From Bugula neritina (Eukaryota > Bryozoa > Gymnolaemata > Cheilostomatida > Bugulidae), in NCBI GenBank assembly GCA_964035545.1, contig OZ037772.1, forward strand, positions 10,245,318-10,309,317: a stretch of DNA of 64,000 bases, given 5' to 3'. The translations under genes and the position numbers were made by a program. The notes beneath the pieces were generated by a model that did no database searches, was not told the DNA's origin, and saw only the letters and a list, made by a program, of their open reading frames with translations. Below, one piece after another: positions 27,775 through 40,125 of the stretch; within the stretch, counting starts at the first letter, position 1; every line of letters begins with the position of its first letter.

Positions 27775-30035
27775 CAACATTATCTGCTGTAGGCTATAAG
27801 TTTTGTTACGATACAATGATACAACGAGGTAGAGTTAAATACCAACTGTTGCTAGTTTTATTATTGCTAAATTAAAATCCTGCTTTTCTTAAAATACCTG
27901 CCCTTGTGTTTACATGCAGTTTTCTTTTAATTAGACCCATGTAAGACTCACTACACATGACTAGGGCAACACTAAAACCTAGACCATGGTTGCTTCTGTG
28001 TGTTGCAACTATAGCAGCTAAAAATAGCATGCAATGAAATCCTAAAATTAATTTTTAATAATAATTCTAAAATGCCACCAGCTTATAACCTGTTATAAGT
28101 TTTATCAACAAGCAATCAAAAATTTAAAACTAATCAAAAGTTGTTTCTAGAACTAACTTGCTTGCGTCTAAAGGTTTGAAAAAATGTTCTCTAGAATGCA
28201 ACTGAGATATATTTGAATATTTCAATATAATATTACGGCATAAACAATGTGTCATATAGATTCTGTAAGAAGAGGATGTTGTAATGCTGGCTCTTTCCAT
28301 ATCAACAGTACGCAGTAACTTTTGATTATGTATAGGGAGAACAATGTTTCCATCTATAAGCCACTGTATAGAACAACTATATAGGTCTGTAGACTGAACA
28401 AACATTTCTCAAAGTCTTTTGAAAATAGTTTTTACTAGCTCCTATTTTACACATCTCAAAATATCAAATGACATGAAACCTTTAGTCATATTGGTGCCGT
28501 GATATTCTATGGATGATGTAAGCTTGCATTAACCACGGCATAGCAAAATGGAATTGGTGCGAGGTGCTCTGATTAAACACATTTAGCACTCAGTCATAGC
28601 TTTGCATAACATTTATTATTGTGACAAATTATTCTGATAAAATCTATCTGACTCTATACACAATTACTGAACCAAGGCTTTATTGTACAAGTTATTCACA
28701 AAAATAATAGAGTAAAAAATCAAAGATCTCCATTGTACAAATAACAATAGAACAATTGTGTGAAAATCTCAGTGCGTTATTAATGTTGTTTTTCTCTATT
28801 GTCACAACTTTCTATAACTAGAAAAGCTAAGCTATTTCCAAATAGCATTTAGGTTGCTCAATAACAAAGTACGTTTAGTTAGGCATTACATCTCATTGAT
28901 ATGCTCCATTGATCTCTAATATATTACATTGGAGAACTTGAACTGACTAACTTTTGATTTAAACGTAGTCATTGACAACGTGAATACATTCTAATACTTA
29001 ATTGACTTAAGGGTTTAGTAACAAAGCTTTCTGTCAACATTCAGTCAATCAATTTTTGATATACAAGTATCTGTATCTAACCCTACACTCTGGTTATAGT
29101 ACCATGTCATAGTGACATATAATATCTCTATTGACTTCACAGTAAAGCAAACTATAGGTCTCTGTTTGTATAGGATATATTACAACTCATATCAAGTAGG
29201 GTTTGGAACCTATTTATAGCACCACCTGACTGTAAGATATATTATATTACATATGCAGACAACATATAATAAATCATGTGGCAGTACAAACATTTATTAT
29301 TTGGATTCTGCTCTGATAAAGTATATTTTACTCAAACCATAGCTACTGGGTTGTAGGGTTTGGTTATGCAACCAAAAATTAAAGGAATAGCATAATGAAA
29401 TAAAAGAGTTATATTGTATGTAACAACAGATCTATTGGGTGCCGTTTCTTTGTGCTTCTTGTGTATTGTATTATGACCACTTCAAAAAACTAGAAAAGCT
29501 TGACAAATTGTCAAAAGAATAAGAAAACAAAGCATATTTCGTTTCCAATCTAAATCATTGAGTGCACCCAACAAGGTGGTAGGTGTTGAAAAACTGCCTA
29601 AAAACTGCAACCGCATTAGAACAATGAATTTAATTTTAAACCTAATCTACTTAATGATGACCGTATTGCATTGTGAATAATTCAACTTACAAAAACTTGG
29701 AACAAAAAAAACTAAGACCAGCTTATTAGTGCCGATCATGACTTTAACCTTAGCATAAGTAAAATATCAAGACTTTATTAGACATTTTGATCAATGAGGT
29801 AGTTATCAGTATGAAACACTAAAATCACTGAAACGCTTCTCTAATGCTCACATTAAAAAAATGCACAATACTGCATTTAAGTAAAACACCTGATTTTATT
29901 ATATATACTGCATATTAAAATTGTTATAATAAAACATCTTATAATACAAATTTGTCAACATCTACTTATTTTTCTTGGTAATAATAATATATAAATCAGG
30001 ATATATGCACTGCATAGCATGAACCATGAGGTTAT
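27775..30035. other. ~2.25-kb insertion in TRIM-2 intron 1
   Basis: Sequence similarity to the other TRIM copies stops just after exon 2 and resumes just before exon 1, leaving ~2.25 kb unique to this copy. I see no terminal inverted repeat, poly-A tail or recognisable transposon gene. A minus-strand frame of 91 codons at 28130-28405 is unrecognised. The insertion may itself have disturbed splicing of TRIM-2. Confidence 0.6.
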
Positions 30036-30266
30036 TGATCAACATTATTATGAAATATATGACATTATGTAACATATTATACTATATATTATGATATTAT
30101 TCACCCACCGACATATTCCACATTTAAGAGCATTCAGCCTGCCATAGAATTCATTCAAACACTTGTCACAGTGTGGGTGAGTACAAGGTAGTGCCTTACA
30201 TTCCTCTAACTTGAGTTGAGATAAACAAATAGTACATCTCACCATTTGTTGTGGTTTAGAAGCCAT

Positions 30267-30789
30267 TTTGTCCTACAAGTAGATTAGTATAATTGCTGTT
30301 ATTATTTGCAGGTATGATAACACAAGTGCAATAAGTATGTATTTTTTATTAAATAACATAAATATAAGAAGTATAGTATCCAATGCTCATTATATTATAT
30401 AACATATACTGTATAGTGGAAACTTCTTTACTGTAACTACAGTACTTATAAACATTATATTAAAACAATACACATGTGAATACCCCTAACAGGTGTTACA
30501 AGTCACCCAGAGTGCTTAAAGCAGCTGAAAAATATGATAAAATGTATAAATATTAGAATTGTTTTGCTGCTCAACTACAATAATAATAATAGTTGGAATA
30601 GAATAAATGTATTTTGTATTAAATAAACTAGCAATTTAAATCATTACCAGCTAAAAGTGACAAGTTGAACTAATAAACTTGTTAGACTAATTACCTGTAT
30701 TTTGTGATCAATGAAGTACGTGCTGTTTCCACACACTCCTCTGAAAGCTGCAACAATCCAGTCTTAAGTGAAACTGCATCTTAATAAAC
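30267..30789. other. Upstream region of TRIM-2
   Basis: AT-rich, without the 1.1-kb upstream region shared by TRIM-1, -3 and -4. No gene or clear promoter motif is seen. The next spacer copy starts near 30790. Confidence 0.5.
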
Positions 30790-33366
30790 AACTCATGACT
30801 CATTGTAGGGAACTGGAATGTCCAATTAGGGCGGAGTTATTAACTTCCTTTTTGTGTGTCCAATCAGAATAGTGGATCTATTCTATAAGTTTATTCAGAG
30901 CAATCATAGATTTTATTGTGTACATAGAAATTCATTGTTTGCTAACTATTGAGAGATATTGATTTTTTCCACCAATGAAAAAGAGAGTGACTTGTAAATT
31001 AATTGCCTGTACCGGACTTGCAAGCAGGCTCGATAACCAATTACACTATAACAGGGGCTTCGGGATTCCAAACAAAATAACTTGCTAGTAAAGCTCATCT
31101 ATGTATTTTCATTATTTATACTTTAGTTTAGTATTACTAACAAGTGACTATGCAGCTCCATAAAGTGTTGCTTGTATATGTTGAGTTAAAATACATGAAT
31201 GTTGCAGCAGAGGTAGCATGTAACAGTGTTGACTATTAAATAGACGGCACATGTCTTCTAATATATTTCTATAACTACACTCAGATTAAACATACTTCCT
31301 TCTCACTGCTTAAACAGCTCTGACCCATATACTATTATAAGATAACTCACCACAGTATATACAACTCTAATTAATAGCAACTATAATATTATGCTTTGTA
31401 CAATGTTTACTTTAACAGAGATGAAAGGTTACAAGAGGCCGCACACAAAAGGTTATATTTTAAAGCATTAAGTTTTATATCATATGGTCTGATACATAAT
31501 ATAACATGTCAGTTTAATTGTTGTTGCTGCATAGAAATCAGTTTGAGTTTGTAGAAATGTTTAAAGAGTTTTGGTGAACAGAATGTGATGGTTGACAAAA
31601 CTTTATCTGAACTTGTTTCTTTTGCGAAGCAGACACTGTCTTGGCTTCATCTCTGCTTTTATTATATAACATTTAAATTATAAATATGGATAACTTACCG
31701 AAAAAAAATCTCTGTATGCCAATACTTCGTAGATAGAAGTCGTTTTGCTTTTTCGCCAAATGAAGGGTAGTTTAGGTTTGTAGAAATATCAGCTCCCATA
31801 CCTTTTGGAGAATAAGCCTTTTGGTTTTATTACATAACATTTGAATTTTATATAATGAAAACTTACTGAAAAAGAATATCTCTGTATGTCAATACTTTGT
31901 AGATAGAAATTGTTTGCTTTTTCACCAAAAGAAGGGTAGTTCAAGTTTGTAGAAATATCATATCTTTTGTAGAATAAGCTTTTTAGTGAAAGTTTTAATT
32001 CCCGCTTATAATAGCACTGAATAGTAGGCTGTATAATAAGCTGGAGAAGAGAAAGCAGTTTAGCTGCACTCAAATTATTAGTATGGCAATAATCTCTAGA
32101 AAAAAAACTAGTCATTTGCATTATGATCTTTTCCACATTGTTTTATAAAAATAATTTTTTCAGAGTAATAGAAACAGTTTATACTAAATAAAAATTGATT
32201 GTTTATGAACTACTAACTAATTCCTATTTGTAACATGTCTAATAGATGTGTGATATTTTATAGAAGGTGATAATAAAAATACTAAAGGATATTCAAAGTA
32301 AAACCGGATAGGATTTTGGGATTTCTCTTTATTAGCTGAAGAGTCAATTGCTAAATAAAAGGCAATCTAATGTTTAATAAATGAGCTGCTTAATAAGTAA
32401 GGGAATAATGTGCTTTTTCTTGCTACTGATTATAATTTCATACCATAGCTGAAAACAGTTTCAAGTCATACCATATCTGAATGCAACACAGCAATCTGTT
32501 CATATTAATAGCAGAATCTGATACATTAGTAATTTCTAAGACAGCAAACATAAACACAGTTAATTGGGCTGGATAATTGCAAACAACAAAAATTTAGTCA
32601 AGATAGAAAATAATAGGAAATTGAGTGAAAATTTTGCAAATTTAAAGTACATAATATATATCTAGCCACCACCAATAAGATTGTTATACAAAGTTATTAC
32701 ATATTTGTAGAAATATATTGTGTATAATTGATATAACACACAATTGCCGGGATTTTCCGGTATATAATGCACCAGTACAAGAACTTGAGTGATAATATTG
32801 AATGAAAACTACTACTTGTACGATAGTGGCATATCACATGGTTATAGCCTGTCTAGTAGTTCACTGTAAAGCAGGAAGTTAAACGCGCAGAAGTCTGTAG
32901 TAAAGTAAACTGACATAGTTGACTGATTAAAGCAGTGATGTACTGGGAAGGTAACTCCTTATGTATGACTCAACATGATGTGTTCTACAAAGCATAGCAT
33001 GAGTGTCTAGTATATACAATATCTGCCATATTATAATAATATAACACTATGATACATTAGTATACAGTGTATGCATTGTAAACAGTTGCTTTATAATTTA
33101 ACTGTTGATTGATAACTAATCAGGGGAGATAACTGGTAATAATGTGCACACTACTATATAGTTAACCGACAATATTATTATAATACTATAGAGAGTCATA
33201 ATATTTCTATGCAATAAAATGCAATTCAACACACAATATTATACAACAAGATGCAATGTAAAACTATTCAATACAAAGCAGCATTAGCAAGATGAATTAG
33301 AAAGGCACTCAGTACCTCTCACAACAACATTTACTGACCTTTATTGGGGAATCCCAGTCTATAAGT
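30790..33366. repeat. TRIM-3 3' spacer (copy of ~2770-5095)
   Basis: It begins within the spacer unit (the motif ggaactggaatgtccaatta) and lacks the relic terminal exon. The exon-like island is present twice in tandem (about 31690-31810 and 31850-31990). A tRNA-like fragment is inserted at 31005-31060. Confidence 0.7.
31005..31062 (-). repeat. Truncated tRNA-like fragment
   Basis: The minus strand reads AAGCCCCTGTTATAGTGTAA then TTGGTTATCGAGCC, an A-box and D-arm-like start, followed by a GCTTGCAAG stem region. There is no B box. The other spacers lack it, so it is an insertion, related to the elements at 1820-1891 and 47165-47235. Confidence 0.4.
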
Positions 33367-36300
33367 TCACTTCCACTTGAGCTGATAGAACCTAACTTGG
33401 GAATACAAGTGTACTAGAACTACTAAAGTAGAGCCAGTGATGTGGAGACCAGATATGTAATAACTGTTTTCAGCAGACATCCTGGTTAGTAACTTGCCTG
33501 TTGAGATAAAAGACATAGTGTTCTTTTTTACCAATCAAAGATAATATAAAGAGAGTGCAGTTTATTTGCAGCAAATAACTATAAATATGAACGAACTCAT
33601 TTCATCAAATTATAACACATGTATTTCATACACTATATGTATTTTACACAGTAACTAACCTGTATGTAATGATAGTACACAGAGTGTGGTAGGTATAGTT
33701 TCATCAGCCACAACTACAAACTCATCTCTATAGCAGGTCACTCCACGAGGTGAATCCACATCCTTACACTGCCATATGATGTCACCTGATGAGGTGTCTA
33801 TTTTGTATACTAGAGATGAGTAATACTGAGATATAATAATTGAGTTGTTATCTGCAGCAGACAGACGTACAGGAGTATCAGTGAGTAGAGGACAGGGTAA
33901 AGTGTTTACTACCTCCCCATTCAGAGAGTAAAATACTAAAGTCTTATTTAGCTTGTCAGGAATAGCTATCTGATTGTTTATGATGGCAAGCTGATACCTC
34001 CTCTCCAATTTATCTGGATGTGTCCAGCTAGTGATAGACTTCCCTTTAAGGTCATGAACTCTTACAGTTGAATCAGAAGACAAAGTATATATCTTATCAT
34101 TATGTACTGAGATACTCAACACATCGATACCCTTAATAGAGATGAATGATTCTGTTACTTTGTTGTTCTCATCTATCCTGGCTACACCTTTTCTACACCC
34201 AGCATATGTGACACCTTTATAGGTGTGAACAGAATAGCAGAATGGAGAAACTTCAACAGCGTTTATCAGTTCTATAGACTTGGGTGGTGGAGGTGAGAGA
34301 ACCAGTCCTTGTTCAGGAGTTATACTTGCAGCTCTTTCATTGGTCAGTTCAATCTCTATATTTCTTTTCTCTTCTATAATAAAATATTGACATGCATGCC
34401 AAGGTAATATAATATAAGACGGCTGATACATCAGAAAAACTAGCAGATATGTAAACATACATCTATATCTTTGTGCATCACTACACAAACAGCAGTGCTA
34501 TAGCAGCACTGCAATGACCATGCACTTTCCATTTAAAAATAAACATTATAATTTTGACATTATAGACCAGATTATTTTTATGGGAATCAACTATTGAAAA
34601 AAATTTACTGCAGAAAAAATCAGCAGCTGTGTTCATGTCAACAAAATTTTAAAATCAATTCTAATGATAGTCTATTTTAGTGAGATACTACTATATTAAA
34701 TTAGGTTATGTTCACCAAAAACTTGTATTAGTATTCTCCAAGAGTAAGCACAGCTATTGCACAAGTGTGTAAATCTATAATGTAGTTGAGAGAAATATAC
34801 AGATTGGGGGAGATATAAGCCACCCCCCTATAAATTAAATGTGTAAATTAAACACTAAAGATTCCCACTAATTATAGTTTATTAGTAGGTTATATACTGG
34901 CAATAATACAAACCCAGTTTTAGAAAATATTAGTTCGTTCATCATGTTAAATTAAAATATTATATACAATATATGGTTATAACACAGGTCAATAGAGAGA
35001 ATTGCCAGATGGGGAAATGTAACATTTAGCAACATATAGCTTACACACATAATACACCTTCAATCTAAAAGTCAAAATATACTTCCGTGATGATGTTACT
35101 TAAATATGGCTAGATACAAAATGTCATAAATGAACAACGTTTATACTTCTATTCAATATATTTCTTTAATTAAGTTTGCATGGATAACATATAAAACCAA
35201 CTTTTGCCTTTCACAGATGTTACAAGATCAAATTCTATCAACTTAGGAATCTCTTCTGTCAACAGTCTATCAATCTCCTTCTTCATATCACGATATGACT
35301 TAATGATGTCAACCTAACAATATTATATATACAGACAATGTGACACTGTGTAGCAGGTGTTTAAAAGTTGTCTGCTATTATAGAGAATGCTAGCGTTGAA
35401 TATGAACAATGAGATCAACAACAATGCTGTATTTGACACCAACTAAACCATCTAAAAACAGCATTACAATGCAAAAGATTGCAGGATCAAGTGTGAAAAG
35501 CACAATTCATGGGAAAAAAGCTTCTACAAGCTAATTATATGCCCTATAGTATTATACAGTGTCCTATAGTAATATACAGTGTGCTATAGTATTATACAGT
35601 ATCCTATAGTAATATACAGTGTCCTATAGTAGCGAATTCTTTTCATTACAATATATCTATTTATATTACCTAAACGATCTACAGATGTTATATAAACTAT
35701 CAAACTGCCACAAATACACACACCCTAACATCTACTATCAATCCATACTCTACAACGAACCTCATGACTTTGGTCTAACTTAGCCTCTATTCTTTCTCTG
35801 TGATTATAAAGCTCACTGTATCTAACCCCCACTTTTTCTACCATGAAATTCACTGCTTGACTCTCAGTCTTTTCTCTCTTCTCCACCAGTTCTTTCTCCA
35901 GTTCGTCATACTTCTGTTGAATAGCTGCTATCTAAATACATTCACATTAAATGTTAGACAAGCTAGAAAAATTTGGAGAGTGTCTGAATATATAACCATC
36001 TTGCATCTACCAAAAAATAGCATCTCTTAAATTATTATAAAGAAGCTATAAACAAACTCTCACAGTTTCTATATGATCTTTATAATTATCAAATTTAAAA
36101 AACATGTAATAATCACCTGATCATCACGCTGTTTCCATAGCATCCCCAGTAACTTCTTGGTTTCAGTTCGAAACTCATCAATGTTTGCAGCTATCTGTTT
36201 GTAATAAGCAGATAAGTTGTCTTCTCTTGTCTTCAACTTTGTGACTTCTACCAGCTGCATTGTTAAATCCTTCAACGTCAAGAGTGTATGCTGTGATGTA

Positions 36301-37585
36301 CCTAAAGTATATACAAAGTAATGTATAAGCTGTTGTGTACCTGAATCATGTAATATATATAGCAAGTAAACAGAAGAATAGACACTTACCATCGTCACAT
36401 ACACCAGCTGTAGATACACACTGAGTACAGAGTAGTTTGAGACAGACTTTACAACCCAAAGTATACTCTACGTCTCCATGTGTCTCACACATTTTCTTCT
36501 GTAACTTAGCAGCACGAGCTTTGTATTCTGTCATATTAATTCTAGAATGTTCCTCGGCCAGATTGTCATGGTCCTAAGACAAATATATACAAAAGAGTTT
36601 GTGGCTTACTAACGATATTACATCTAAGATTGCATATAATATACATTATAATGGTCCTAATGTCATGATCATATAATGCCTAAAGTATATATGCAATAGT
36701 ATACAATTTAAAAATATTTAAAGATATATTGTGCAATCTATTACAATAAAAGCATGGATGTAAGAAATCAATCTTGAGAGTTATGTCTCCTTGATCATAA
36801 CTTTTATCTAATGTATAATAAACTACAGCATGCTGATCGATAAATTTTAGGAGGTAAAGACTCAAAACCAATTCATGTGAGCAAATGAGTAAAAACAAAT
36901 GAAAACAAATTAATGTTTTCAATTGATGAACCAAATCAAATATCGCAAACAATTTGTTGCAAAACCATTAAATCATTTCTCCGCAAAGTATCACCAAAAT
37001 CTCAAGCTTTTAGTTTCAGAATATCACATGTAAGGATATATACACAGAAAACACGAAAAATAGTGTTAACTTACAATGACATGTTTAGCACAGTACAGTT
37101 TGGAACAAACTAAACAATACATCAGAGCAGGTGTGTTATTAACTCCTGACTTTGTACAGACTTCACAGAGTATAGACTTATCTATCTGTTTCATCTGGTC
37201 TGCTGTTGGCAACTTATCAGGTGTAGTATTGAATACCTGTCTGTAACATAAATGATGAATTTATTGTTGATATATCATCAATTAGTTTTATCTTAGAGAA
37301 CATTTATCAATCAACGCTCATAGTATAATTCGCTCTGTTCCACCTTGTGATATTATATTAACTGTAATATATACTAGACAGTAGACTTAGCGAAAACCAA
37401 ATAGCAAATACTTTGACATAAACTTACCGACATATTCCACATTTAAGAACGTTTAGCCTTCCATAGAATTCATTCAAACACTTGTCACAGTGTGGGTGAG
37501 TACAAGGTAATGCTTTACATTCCTCTAACTTGAGTGTAGATAAACAAATAGTACATCTCACCATTGGTTGTGGTTTGGATGCCAT
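33367..37585 (-). CDS. TRIM-3: RING, B-box, coiled-coil, propeller protein (intact)
   Basis: Exons 37428-37585, 37075-37240, 36390-36573, 36117-36301, 35761-35931, 35202-35313, 33660-34373, 33367-33497 join in frame to 606 codons. RING and B-box ligands match TRIM-1. Two splice sites are weaker: the exon 5 donor is GTTCGT instead of GTTAGT, and exon 6 ends A instead of G before GTTGGT, changing the split codon from Glu to Lys. The terminal exon ends FYQLKWK because the usual stop is read through by two codons. Propeller differences from TRIM-1 concentrate before each blade strand (for example GIDVLS against GGHVKS). It shares ~1.1 kb of upstream sequence with TRIM-1 and TRIM-4, so expression is probably similar. 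E3 ligase and recognition roles are inferred from family knowledge. Confidence 0.86.
35545..35635. repeat. Short 20-bp minisatellite (TRIM-3 intron 5)
   Basis: Four to five units of the type tatagtattatacagtgtcc, homologous to the ~20-unit array in TRIM-4. Confidence 0.8.
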
Positions 37586-38880
37586 TTTGTTCTACAATTA
37601 CATCATATTAAGACGACACAATCATGTTGATCACAATGATTTCAGAGCAGTTATCAATACTTATACAAGTGGATGGCAAGAGAATTAAAAGAAGATTTGG
37701 ACATTGCCCAAGTTAAAAGAACAGCAAACAATTCTATCACCAACTATCTGATATTAATATTGAATTATTTACATCTACATCTAGCAAGGGCTGACACTAG
37801 ACTAGGTAGTAACTTTGCGTTCGAGGCTGTCGTCATTTCGACTGTGGTGTTAACCAACTTACAGTTAGTGATTCATTAACATTCAACCTATTATTATTAA
37901 AGTTAATAATTAATTCCTTATGAAAATGACAATACTTTTATCATTCATTTTGATATTAGTTAAGTGAGACTGAGAGCAAACATTGCAATCTGCCAGTCAT
38001 AATCACAATAACAATCACAGTGGCAATCAATAATTTCAATCATGTATTTTTAAAACTTATGTGATGGATGATTACACTTCCAGTTATAACCATAATCCTA
38101 ATACTATAGTAATAGTAATAGCAAAAAGTAGAAGTTGAATATCAATATGGTAAATTAAAATTGGCTCACCAAAAAAGTGTTCGCTGAGTGACTTAGGTTC
38201 TCCAATTCTAATAGTATTTGTGTCCAATCGAATGGGTATGATTGACCTACTTCTAGTTCTACTCAAAACTGCTTTGCAAGCTGCTGCGAGGAAGTTGAAA
38301 ATGAAACTGCGCTACAGATGAGTAATAGAAGTTTCGCGATTTGGAAATTTTACGTACTATAGATAAAGTCTGCAAAACAGACGGTACTGAATCACTTGTT
38401 TAGTCATACTAATTCCGATGTTACATTAGCCGAAAGTTGTACCGCATTTGACCCAAGGGCGATGTTAAGAGCAGATTACTCTTACACTACAATTCTTTCT
38501 CAATAGAAATATAATAACTATTATCCATCAGTTATCAAAAGCTGATGGTTAATCATTTCTTTATTCAAAATTTTAAGCATCCGAAACAAATTGTTTATTA
38601 GACTGTATTGGTAGCTGCATATCCTAAGAGGAATAAAATGGTTGACCAAAAGTGTCACAAATCAGTGCAATAACGATAACACTGGCGTGCACCTTTTTTC
38701 TTTGTTACTGCAATAAGTTATACTATATTATAGACTTGAAATAAATTGTAGAGTCAGTGGAGTCAGTGAATCATTTCTTTTTATTGGCTTTGCATGCTAT
38801 ATGCAGAATATTTTCATCCTTATCCAACATTTTAGTCACATCAAATGATATAGTATGACTATAATGAGTAGTGGAAGTCA
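37586..38880. other. Upstream region of TRIM-3
   Basis: Duplicate of 9807 to about 11070. It carries the same ~60-codon plus-strand open frame (37673-37879) and the ISRE-like motif at 38297-38308. No independent gene is supported. Confidence 0.55.
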
Positions 38881-40038
38881 TTGTGCAGTTTCACTATGCA
38901 GAAAGATAACTCCAAGGAAGTCTGTAGTATAAACTACAGACCATAAAATTTGAATGTATTTAAAATAAGAGTTGATGCAATTTTGGAATTTTAGTTTATT
39001 AGCTTAAGATCAATTATTTAATAAAAAGAAATCATATATTCATCAAAGGAGCTACTTACTGTAAAAGAATATAATGTGCTACTTTTTGTTACTGATAATA
39101 ATTTTATATCATAACTGAAAATAGATTCAAATCATGTCACATCTCAATTCAAAACAGCAATCTGTTCATATTAACAAGAAATCTGATGCATTAGTTATTT
39201 TATGGCAACAAACATACAGAATTAATTTGGTATGATAACAAATAACATAAGTGTTGTTGAGAAAAAAAAAAATGAAAAACTGAATAAAGGTTTTGTGAAT
39301 TTAAAGTACATAATATTTGTATCTAGCCACCACAAGCTAAAATATTTATATAAAGTTTACAAACTTGCAGAAATTATTTGTGTATAACTGATACAAAAAA
39401 CAGTAGACTGGATTTTTCAGCATACAATACACCAGTAATACGAATTGTGTGATATTAATGAATCAAATACAGTGCTTGTGAAATTTTAGCGAACCACGTG
39501 GTTATAGTCTGTCTGTAGTCCACTGTAAAGCAAAAACATGCAACCACTCTTAGGGGGGAGGGGGGTACTTGACATGGTGGGGTGAATAAAGAGTTGTGGT
39601 GTACTGGGAAGGTAACTCCTTATGTATGACTCAACATGATGTGCTCTACAAACCATAGAAAAGCTGTCTAGTATATACAATATCTGAATATCTGACATAG
39701 TATAACATAAAATTAGTATGACTCGTTAGTATGCATTATATGTATTATAAACAGCTGCTTTATAAGTTGACTATCAGTTAATAAGTCATCAGAGGAGATA
39801 ACTGGTAATAATGTGCACACTAATAGTTGACCAACCATAATATTATAATACTATAAAGAGTCATAATATTTTCATGCAATAAAATGCAATACAACACACA
39901 ATATTATACAACAAGATGTGCGATGTAAAACTACTAAATGCAAAGTAATATTACAAACATGAATTAGAGAGGCACTCAGAGCCCCCCTCACAATTTTAAC
40001 TGACCTTTATTGGAGTATCCTAGTCAATCGGTTTACCT
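38881..40038. repeat. TRIM-4 3' spacer, truncated copy
   Basis: Corresponds to about 4030-5095 of the TRIM-1 spacer. The earlier part, including the exon-like island, is missing, so TRIM-3 and TRIM-4 lie closest together in the array. Confidence 0.65.
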
Positions 40039-40125
40039 TCACTTTAGCTGGTAGAACTTGACTGATTCATTAGAAGAGTATACTGGAACTACTAGAGTAG
40101 AGCCAGTGAGGTGTAGATCAGGTAT

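Larger units (their letters stand above)
23281..30266 (-). pseudogene. TRIM-2: TRIM-propeller gene disrupted in the coiled coil
   Basis: All eight exons are present: 30109-30266, 27584-27749, 26852-27035, 26576-26760, 26222-26396, 25084-25195, 23572-24285, 23281-23411. RING and both B-boxes keep their zinc ligands. Exon 4 has TGA at 26594-26596 where the others have TGT or TGG. Exon 5 is 175 nt instead of 171 because CATG is duplicated (TTCATGCATGG), shifting frame to a stop nine codons on. The propeller exon itself is fully open and the last exon ends QLKVN. As read, the product would be a ~225-residue RING/B-box protein without propeller, possibly a dominant-negative form, otherwise a pseudogene. 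Intron 1 is 2359 bp against ~190-250 bp in the paralogues. Confidence 0.85.
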
